7,236 nt of DNA from positions 1-7,236 of the forward strand of contig DATIYI010000064.1 in assembly GCA_035517695.1 (NCBI GenBank). Reading direction: 5' to 3'. The notes beneath the pieces were generated by a model. That model was not told the DNA's origin, did not search any database, and saw only the letters and a program-made list of their open reading frames with translations. Source of the stretch: DATFVJ01 sp035517695. GTDB lineage: Bacteria > Actinomycetota > Actinomycetes > Streptosporangiales > Streptosporangiaceae. Shown here piece after piece: positions 1-4,020 of this stretch (positions are counted from its first letter, which is position 1; each line of letters opens with the position of its first letter). Both the position numbers and the translations under genes were made by a program.

Positions 1-12
1 GGCTCGGGGCGT

Positions 13-252
13 CTAGGCGGCGGCGTCGCGGATCACGCGCTTCACCGACCCCGACGTCCGCACCGCCGCGTCCCGCGCCAACTTCTCCGCCCGCGCCACA
101 TCCGACAACCGGAACAACCGCCCGCGCGCCCGCGCCAGATAACCCTTACGCACCCACGTCGACACCGTCGACGGGGCCACACCGAACACCTTCGCCGCCT
201 GCCCGTTCGTCAAATACGTCTCACCATCGGGGGCCTCGTCGGGCAGCAGCAT
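13..252 (-). CDS. excisionase-like helix-turn-helix protein
   Basis: 79 residues from an ATG at 252 with a GGGGGTGG ribosome site. Residues 13-50 form a MerR/excisionase-type winged HTH: Y-L-T-N-G-Q-A-A-K-V-F-G-V, then S-T-V-S-T-W-V-R-K-G-Y-L, then the wing with R-L-F-R-L-S-D-V. A basic helical tail follows to residue 79. Such small proteins act as recombination directionality factors or repressors on phages and AICEs, often next to the integrase gene. An integrase could lie just beyond position 1, but it is not in the window. A longer frame begins at a GTG at 372. It runs through the candidate terminator and gives an N-terminus unlike the family, so I use 252. The first 12 bases of the window, past the stop, hold nothing I can identify. 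Confidence 0.78.
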   Translation of the reverse strand: MLLPDEAPDGETYLTNGQAAKVFGVAPSTVSTWVRKGYLARARGRLFRLSDVARAEKLARDAAVRTSGSVKRVIRDAAA

Positions 253-271
253 GCCACCCCCGGACGGGCAT

Positions 272-293
272 AAAAAACGCCCCCGCAGCGGGC
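272..293 (-). terminator. candidate intrinsic terminator
   Basis: The minus strand gives a small GC hairpin (GCCCG-CTG-CGGG with a bulge closing on GC) followed at once by six T residues (277-272). It lies about 80 nt after the stop of the zinc-ribbon gene and fits the end of the long operon. The stem is short, so strength is uncertain. It also lies between the candidate promoter and the HTH gene, where it could act as an attenuator. Confidence 0.45.
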
Positions 294-329
294 ATCCCGC
301 GCGAGGGCATAGCTTACCTAAGCGCAACC

Positions 330-359
330 ATTGTGGAACCGCAGGTGACAGCCTGTCAA
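330..359 (-). promoter_or_regulatory. candidate promoter with overlapping inverted repeat
   Basis: On the minus strand a perfect TTGACA (359-354) lies 18 bp before CACAAT (335-330), four of six matches to the -10 consensus. The -35 box overlaps a perfect inverted repeat, TGACA-GCC-TGTCA (346-358, plus strand), a possible operator. It would serve the HTH gene at 252-13. It is the best promoter-like sequence I found in the window, but it is read by eye only. Confidence 0.45.
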
Positions 360-375
360 GCCGTTCCCGCACATG

Positions 376-1083
376 TCATGCCGCAGACGCCCCAGCGGCG
401 AGTTTCTCGTACTCGTCGTACTCGTCCAGCGACAGCAGACGCCCGCAATCCCGGTTCCCGCACCGCACATACGTGTCCCCCTCATTCCAGATCAGCCCCG
501 GCTCATCACAACGCGGGCACGGCAACGGCTTACGACGCCGCCCCGACCCCGCCTTCGCCCGGCGCCGCAGCGACCGGTGCCACTGCCGCACCTCCTCACC
601 GAACGGAACCCCAATATCCGGGTGCCGGATCATCCCATCGAAATGGGCCACCATCCACGCCACACACGTCGTCAAAGCCGACGCCAGATACCCGCGCCGC
701 GCCACCGGGTCCGTCCCCCGGTACGCCGACTCCCAGCCATGCAACACCGAGTACAGCTCATCGAGGACGTCCGCCGACGGCGACGGCGACCGCCGTCCCG
801 CGGTCCCGGTGACACGCTCCCCGGCGCCCGCGCCGCGGTGCCCGTCCGCTGCGGCGGCGAGGAGGCATGCAAGGTCGTCTAGTTCGGCGAGCTCGGCGCG
901 GATCGCGGCGGCGCACCGGCCGCACCAGACGGGTTCGCCGGGGACCGGGAACACTTGCGGGGGGACCGGGCGGCGTTCGTCCGGGTTGAGGGGGTCGTAG
1001 GCGGCGAGAGCCTGCCGGAATGCTGTCTGGGCTTCGCGCCAGTGGTGGTTGCAGGGCCCGGCGCATGCGATCTCGGCCACCAT
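376..1083 (-). CDS. zinc-ribbon hypothetical protein of mobile-element type
   Basis: 235 residues with metal-binding sites at both ends. Near the start, C-A-G-P-C (Cys7/11) and C-G-R-C (Cys54/57) frame a Trp-containing helix and a Pro-rich stretch. At the C-terminus C-P-R-C (189-192) and C-G-N-R-D-C (208-213) form a zinc ribbon, followed by an acidic L-S-L-D-E-Y-D-E-Y-E segment. The middle has helices (about 60-80 and 105-150) with W-M-V-A-H-F-D-G, joined by a Gly/Ser-rich linker (about 83-103). I recall proteins of this layout on actinomycete mobile elements and prophages but know no assigned function; nucleic-acid binding is a fair guess. The ATG at 1083 is preceded by AAGGGGG (1088-1094). 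Unlike the upstream cluster it does not overlap its neighbour. The likely operon end lies about 80 nt beyond its stop. Confidence 0.75.
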   Translation of the reverse strand: MVAEIACAGPCNHHWREAQTAFRQALAAYDPLNPDERRPVPPQVFPVPGEPVWCGRCAAAIRAELAELDDLACLLAAAADGHRGAGAGERVTGTAGRRSPSPSADVLDELYSVLHGWESAYRGTDPVARRGYLASALTTCVAWMVAHFDGMIRHPDIGVPFGEEVRQWHRSLRRRAKAGSGRRRKPLPCPRCDEPGLIWNEGDTYVRCGNRDCGRLLSLDEYDEYEKLAAGASAA

Positions 1084-1166
1084 TGGTCCCCCTTGCAGCG
1101 CGCATGGATCGGCTCTAGGTCAGTGTGACGGGAGAGGCGAGAGCGCGCCAAACCGGGAGCCGGAAC

Positions 1167-1184
1167 GCTGCGTCCCAGCGCAGC
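1167..1184 (-). other. short hairpin after the DUF397 gene
   Basis: GCTGCG and CGCAGC pair perfectly around a 6-nt loop, starting 9 nt after the DUF397 stop. No T run follows on the minus strand, so this is not a standard intrinsic terminator. It may mark an RNA-processing or weak pause point between the small-gene cluster and the next gene. The rest of the 1084-1192 gap shows no convincing promoter. Confidence 0.3.
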
Positions 1185-1192
1185 CGGTCCTT

Positions 1193-1378
1193 CTACTGCT
1201 TGTCGCGCTTCACCTGGTCGAGCAGGAACCTGTGCCACGCCGCCGGAGACACCGTCAGGACCGGCCCGTCCGGGTCCTTGGAATCCCGCACCTGAACCCG
1301 GCCGCCCGCGGCGCGGACCTCGACGCAATTGGAGAAACTGTTGCTTTTCGACGCCTTGCACCACTCGCCAGTCACCAT
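1193..1378 (-). CDS. DUF397 domain protein
   Basis: 61 residues covering the whole DUF397 domain: W-C-K-A-S-K-S-N-S-F (6-15), N-C-V-E-V (17-21), V-R-D-S-K-D-P-D-G-P-V-L (30-41) and the closing A-W-x-x-F-L (47-52). DUF397 proteins are abundant in actinomycetes and usually pair with an adjacent XRE-type HTH protein, acting together as a small regulatory pair. No such HTH gene lies next to it here, which is unusual. The ATG at 1378 overlaps the previous gene by 7 nt; a GTG at 1375 would give the 4-nt GTGA overlap used by its neighbours. A ribosome site GGAAGGA lies just upstream of both. A 109-nt gap follows before the next gene. Confidence 0.85.
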   Translation of the reverse strand: MVTGEWCKASKSNSFSNCVEVRAAGGRVQVRDSKDPDGPVLTVSPAAWHRFLLDQVKRDKQ

Positions 1379-1605
1379 GCCTGTCCTTCCGGGTCAACTT
1401 CCGTGATGCCTTCACCAGCGGCGGCGAGGACACGCCGCTGAAACTCGGGGAGTACCGCAGCCAGTACCACGGCTACTGCGGGTTTCGTGACCGCGTGTCC
1501 TTTGCGGAGCGCTGCGCGTAGGCCCAGGAGCACGAGGTCCGGGTCAGGCTCCAGCGGGCACACACTGCCACCATCCCACACCGGTCCGACGAAATCGGGT
1601 TTCAC
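1372..1605 (-). CDS. hypothetical protein
   Basis: 77 residues from a GTG that overlaps the HicA-like stop as GTGA. I do not recognise a family. The first third is mixed and acidic (D-F-V-G-P-V-W-D-G-G-S, then P-L-E-P-D-P-D). The middle and end look helical and hydrophobic on one face (L-V-L-L-G-L-R-A-A-L-R-K-G, A-V-A-V-V-L-A-A-V-L-P-E-F-Q-R-R-V-L). There is one Cys, no signal peptide and no clear membrane segment. Its coding status rests on overlaps at both ends and normal high-GC codon use. It could be a partner of the HicA-like protein by position, but nothing in its sequence resembles HicB. Confidence 0.65.
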   Translation of the reverse strand: MKPDFVGPVWDGGSVCPLEPDPDLVLLGLRAALRKGHAVTKPAVAVVLAAVLPEFQRRVLAAAGEGITEVDPEGQAW

Positions 1606-1820
1606 GCGGCGTTCCTGTCGCCCAGTCCCGCGCGGCGCAGCTTCGCCCGCACATTCCACACACCCCGGCCATCCGTCGGCGTCGCCGGCGTGAACACGCA
1701 CCTGCCGTCCGGGGGCGCCCACCGCAGGTGCCCTGACCCGCACCGGGTGATCGTCCAGCCCGACGCGGTCGCTAACCGTGCCAGTTCCCGGTACGCCTCC
1801 GGGATCTTGATCCCGCTCAC
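1602..1820 (-). CDS. HicA-like small RNA-binding-fold protein
   Basis: 72 residues from a GTG start overlapping the previous stop (GTGA), with GAGGAGG about 5 nt upstream. The core fits the double-stranded RNA-binding-like HicA fold: an initial helix (about 7-20), G-W-T-I-T-R (21-26), then G-S-G-H-L-R-W (28-34) with the candidate catalytic His31, a P-P-D-G-R turn, V-F-T-P-A-T-P (42-48), and a closing helix ending L-R-R-A-G-L (61-66). HicA toxins cleave mRNA and are normally held by a HicB partner encoded next door. Neither neighbour here looks like HicB. It may be a solitary HicA relative that has lost toxicity, or it may have an unrelated antitoxin. The fold call is reasonable; toxin activity is not shown. 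Confidence 0.7.
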   Translation of the reverse strand: MSGIKIPEAYRELARLATASGWTITRCGSGHLRWAPPDGRCVFTPATPTDGRGVWNVRAKLRRAGLGDRNAA

Positions 1821-1981
1821 GCGGCCTCCTCGCTGACACGGCCCGGATGCCCGGCCTGCGCGCACGGACACATCCACGTCCGGTCCCCGTTCACGTCGGG
1901 CGCCGTCGCGTTCTTAATCGACCCGGGGCATCTGTCGCAGGATCCGCCCGAGCAGAACCCGCACGGCATCGGCTTCCTCAT
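1817..1981 (-). CDS. small cysteine-rich protein
   Basis: 54 residues. It begins M-R-K-P-M-P-C-G-F-C and carries CxxC (7/10), C-D-R-C (15/18) followed by P-G, and C-P-C (38/40) near A-G-H-P-G. The spacing suggests one small zinc site. Comparable mini-proteins with C-G-x-C ... C-P-G-x-x-x-N ... W-x-C-x-C occur on actinomycete mobile elements, but I know no function. The ATG overlaps the DUF2637 stop (ATGA), and a near-perfect ribosome site AAGGAGGG (1988-1995) lies in the last codons of that gene. Its stop overlaps the HicA-like GTG. A longer reading from 2065 is possible but would bury the strong ribosome site, so I prefer this start. Confidence 0.75.
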   Translation of the reverse strand: MRKPMPCGFCSGGSCDRCPGSIKNATAPDVNGDRTWMCPCAQAGHPGRVSEEAA

Positions 1982-2826
1982 CGCGCCCCCTCCTTCTTGC
2001 CCACAAGATGCGGGCGCGTCAACTCGGTTCTCCACCGCTGCGCTGTCCGGTCGCTGACACCGCATTTGGCGGCCAGGGCTGGCGCCGCGATGGCCGGGTC
2101 GTCGGCGACAAGACGGGCTGCTTTGGCGCGTTTGGCGGCGCCGGTTTGGCGGGTGTTCTGTCGCGGCTTCTGTCGCGTCGGCTGGCGCTGTTTTGTCGCG
2201 TCGCCTGTCGCCGGTTCTGTCGCCGGTTCTGTCGCCGCTGCTGTCGGCTCCGCCGCGACAGGAACCGCGACAGGAACCGGCTCCGCTGGCCGCACCACAG
2301 CGGGCTCCAGTGTCGCATCAGGAACCGCCGCAGCCGCGCCATCTGGCGCCGCCTTGTCTGCGTTCAGCCGCGCCTGTAGATGCGCCACAAGAGCCAGCAT
2401 CAACGGCGCCAGGCCCGACACCGCGACCACCACCGGCCACGGCGCACGCCGCCACCCCAGCGAATCCATCAAGTGGTACGCCGCGTTCGCCGCGACCGAC
2501 AGCACCACCGCGAACACCGTGGAGAATGCGGCGAACCGGCGCGTCCGCTGCGACGCCCACGCCACCCGCAGCCAAACCCGCATCGACGTGACCACGTACA
2601 CGTCGACGGCGATCGGCAGCAGCCACGCCAGCCGGCTCGACCAGCCGCACATGGCGGCCAGGAGGAACCATCCGGTCCACGACATCGCCGCGGCCGCCGC
2701 GCCGACAATGTAGGTACCCGCTGTCGTGCAGCGGTCACGGGCCGCCGTGCCATGCCGCAGGTACTCCCGGTGCCGTGTCACAAGCGCCTCCCCGGTGCTG
2801 TCGTACGCGGTCGTGTCCGGCATCAT
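1978..2826 (-). CDS. DUF2637 membrane protein with C-terminal helix-turn-helix (spread-protein-like)
   Basis: 282 residues from an ATG at 2826, with GAGGTGGG just upstream; a second Met follows directly. About residues 35-150 hold the DUF2637-type membrane region with four likely helices: about 36-58, 66-82, 98-118 and 130-150. It includes the D-V-Y-V-V-T motif and N-A-A-Y-H. DUF2637 proteins are common next to transfer genes on actinomycete mobile elements and are often treated as spread (Spd) proteins, which aid DNA movement between mycelial compartments. A Pro/Ala/Thr-rich linker (about 158-228) contains four-residue repeats (A-T-E-P, R-Q-x-x). The C-terminus (about 236-270, A-I-A-A-P-A-L-A-A-K-C-G-V-S-D-R-T-A-Q-R) is a helix-turn-helix, so the protein may tether DNA to the membrane. 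A longer open frame reaches 3210 but covers the preceding gene and is not protein-like. The stop overlaps the next start (ATGA). Confidence 0.82.
   Translation of the reverse strand: MMPDTTAYDSTGEALVTRHREYLRHGTAARDRCTTAGTYIVGAAAAAMSWTGWFLLAAMCGWSSRLAWLLPIAVDVYVVTSMRVWLRVAWASQRTRRFAAFSTVFAVVLSVAANAAYHLMDSLGWRRAPWPVVVAVSGLAPLMLALVAHLQARLNADKAAPDGAAAAVPDATLEPAVVRPAEPVPVAVPVAAEPTAAATEPATEPATGDATKQRQPTRQKPRQNTRQTGAAKRAKAARLVADDPAIAAPALAAKCGVSDRTAQRWRTELTRPHLVGKKEGAR
2159..2272. repeat. 12-bp-period TGTCGC repeat array with opposing copies
   Basis: On the plus strand TGTCGC begins at 2159, 2171, 2194, 2206, 2218 and 2230. The unit TGTCGCCGGTTC is perfect twice in tandem (2206-2229). Its complement GCGACA follows at 2255 and 2267, again 12 bp apart, so the two arms could fold into a bulged hairpin. 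The array lies inside the DUF2637 linker. The two forward blocks sit in different codon phases, one read as Arg-Gln and the other as Ala-Thr, so the DNA repeat is not explained by a peptide repeat alone. Confidence 0.75.
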
Positions 2827-2881
2827 TCGCCCACCTCGTGATCGTCTCGGCCGGTTAGGGCCGCGTTTCGCGCACCGTGAC

Positions 2882-3070
2882 TCAAATGTGACGGCCGATC
2901 CGCGTGCCGAACGGCCCCGGCACCGAAATCCACGGCCCCCGCACCGACGACCAGTAAAGGTTGATCCCACGCTTCCCCCGGGCGCGGCCGTGGCGGTAGT
3001 TCGAGTGCGCGTGCCCGGCGTGGAACGCCACATACAGCAGCACGGCGGCGACAACAACAGCAGTGACCAT
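2882..3070 (-). CDS. small single-pass membrane protein
   Basis: 62 residues. Residues 2-17 are a hydrophobic helix (V-T-A-V-V-V-A-A-V-L-L-Y-V-A-F), giving a probable N-terminal membrane anchor or uncleaved signal. A His/Arg-rich stretch follows (about 18-35). The C-terminus, about 36-62, reads I-N-L-Y-W-S-S-V-R-G-P-W-I-S-V ... R-I-G-R-H-I, a pattern I associate with tiny proteins encoded near transfer genes of actinomycete elements, although I cannot name a family. The start is fixed by AGGAGGA at 3075-3081. A 94-nt gap separates it from the LuxR-type stop, and 55 nt separate it from the DUF2637 gene. Its place between a regulator and a spread-like membrane protein suggests a helper role in intramycelial spread; this is inference. 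Confidence 0.65.
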   Translation of the reverse strand: MVTAVVVAAVLLYVAFHAGHAHSNYRHGRARGKRGINLYWSSVRGPWISVPGPFGTRIGRHI

Positions 3071-3084
3071 CGGATCCTCCTAGT
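3043..3084 (-). promoter_or_regulatory. duplicated ribosome-binding/start segment, copy 2
   Basis: Read on the minus strand, the segment begins ACTAGGAGGATCCGATGG and covers the ribosome site (AGGAGGA, 3075-3081) and the first codons of the small membrane-protein gene. Three of the five differences from copy 1 leave the amino acid or leader unaffected. Both genes therefore open with M-V-T-A-V. Confidence 0.8.
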
Positions 3085-3164
3085 TGATATGCGGTGCCAT
3101 ACGGCCTGTACGTACGCCGGTTCACGCGGCACGCTCACCGGCATTACCCGGCCGCGACTGCGGC

Positions 3165-3602
3165 CTATGCGCCTGCGGCAAGTGGCGGCACCGCTTCCTG
3201 CTCCTGCCACCGCGCGATCGCATCCTCGCGTGAAGTGACACCCAGCCTTGCGTAGGCCGTACTGATGTGCATGCCGACCGTGCTCAGGCTTATCGACAGA
3301 GCTTCGGCGATCTCAGGATTCCCCTGCCCGGCAGCGACAAGCGCCATGATCTGCGCCTGGCGCGGAGTCAGGGAAACCGCGCCAGAGGCCGCAGCGGCTT
3401 TCCTGGCCTGTTGCTTCGCTGCCCCTGATCGCCGTCTGGGCTTGGCGAACGCCCACCGCATGCCGCGGTAGTTGTTACCCCGCCTCACCATCACGCCTCC
3501 CAAGGTGTAGTTGGCCTCGACAGGCTGTTCCTTCACGAACGCCACAGCCTTAGCCTTCGCTTCGCCGATGGACTCGGCGACGACAAAAACGGCAGTAACC
3601 AT
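3165..3602 (-). CDS. LuxR-type HTH transcriptional regulator without receiver domain
   Basis: 145 residues. About residues 78-132 form a clear LuxR/FixJ-type DNA-binding domain: L-T-P-R-Q-A-Q-I-M-A-L-V-A-A-G, then N-P-E-I-A-E-A-L, S-L-S-T-V-G-M-H-I and A-R-L-G-V. The first 65 residues are not a phosphoacceptor receiver and match no sensor domain I know; they contain a stretch ending R-G-N-N-Y-R-G-M-R-W-A-F. A basic linker (about 55-72) joins the halves. The ATG has a strong ribosome site, AGGAGGA at 3607-3613, and sits 19 nt after the WhiB-like stop without overlap. Its first ten codons (M-V-T-A-V-F-V-V-A-E) and leader are nearly repeated at the next gene. The DNA target and input signal cannot be seen. 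It probably regulates the element and is co-transcribed with the transfer genes. Confidence 0.85.
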   Translation of the reverse strand: MVTAVFVVAESIGEAKAKAVAFVKEQPVEANYTLGGVMVRRGNNYRGMRWAFAKPRRRSGAAKQQARKAAAASGAVSLTPRQAQIMALVAAGQGNPEIAEALSISLSTVGMHISTAYARLGVTSREDAIARWQEQEAVPPLAAGA

Positions 3603-3616
3603 CAGATCCTCCTAGT
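3575..3616 (-). promoter_or_regulatory. duplicated ribosome-binding/start segment, copy 1
   Basis: Read on the minus strand, the segment begins ACTAGGAGGATCTGATGG and covers the ribosome site and first codons of the LuxR-type gene. It matches the segment at 3043-3084 at 37 of 42 positions by my alignment. The AGGAGGA is spaced well for the ATG at 3602, which fixes the start. Confidence 0.8.
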
Positions 3617-3621
3617 GGTGT

Positions 3622-4020
3622 TCATGCGGCGGCCTTCCTGTCCCGCACCCTCGCGCGGCGCCGCCGCTCCGACGCGGCGCTCTGCTCCCGGCGCGCCACA
3701 TCACGGCAGCCGTCCGAGCAGTACGCCCGGTTCTGCGGGCTCGCCGGCACAAACGTGGCGCCGCACGTGAAGCAAGGCCGTGGCCGCGTGCGGGCCGCAG
3801 CGACCTGGCGGACCTGCACGTGCGTCAGGCCCGCCCAGATCCCGTCCAGCGGCAACGGCTCGAGCGTCACCGCGTAGTCGAGGCACTCCGCCCGCACCGG
3901 GCATCCGGCGCAGATCCGCCGCGCCGTCGCTGCGGTGGCGCTGGAGCCGTCTGCCGGGAACCACAGGTCGGGGTCCACTTGGGCGCACAGCGCGGCGTCC
4001 TTCCACCTGGTGCCGCTCAT
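3622..4020 (-). CDS. WhiB-family regulator with extra C-terminal Cys4 zinc-finger-like motif
   Basis: 132 residues. The first 70 are a typical WhiB-like domain: W6 and Cys12, then D-P-D-L-W-F-P (16-22), then Cys37-x-x-Cys40 and Cys46. The four cysteines would hold a [4Fe-4S] cluster. They are followed by the turn motif G-I-W-A-G-L-T (60-66), the usual G-[IV]-W-G-G with Ala for one Gly. WhiB-like proteins are actinobacterial regulators that bind sigma factor and respond to redox or nitric oxide. Unusually, the usual short basic tail is preceded by a second metal site: C-F-T-C (83-86) and Y-C-S-D-G-C (100-105), a CxxC...CSxxC pattern seen in small zinc fingers. A strongly basic tail follows. 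The ATG overlaps the translocase stop (ATGA), so it is co-translated with the transfer gene and may control element genes. The WhiB call is firm; zinc binding by the second site is inferred. Confidence 0.9.
   Translation of the reverse strand: MSGTRWKDAALCAQVDPDLWFPADGSSATAATARRICAGCPVRAECLDYAVTLEPLPLDGIWAGLTHVQVRQVAAARTRPRPCFTCGATFVPASPQNRAYCSDGCRDVARREQSAASERRRRARVRDRKAAA

Noticed and set aside
13..372. Longer excisionase-like protein from a GTG at 372
   Set aside because: The extension runs through the candidate promoter and terminator and adds an N-terminus unlike the HTH family.
251..1000. Long plus-strand open frames opposite the zinc-ribbon gene
   Set aside because: Ser/Pro/Arg-rich shadow translation without domains; the minus frame has zinc motifs and a ribosome site.
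2823..3125. 100-residue minus ORF ending at the DUF2637 start
   Set aside because: Cys/Arg-rich shadow of the 62-residue membrane-protein gene, which has a strong ribosome site.
1978..3210. 410-residue extension of the DUF2637 protein
   Set aside because: The extra N-terminus covers the small membrane-protein gene and reads as out-of-frame sequence. The GAGGTGGG-ATG at 2826 gives the normal family start. A short protein-like stretch near 3144-3085 was considered as a separate gene, but it has no stop of its own.
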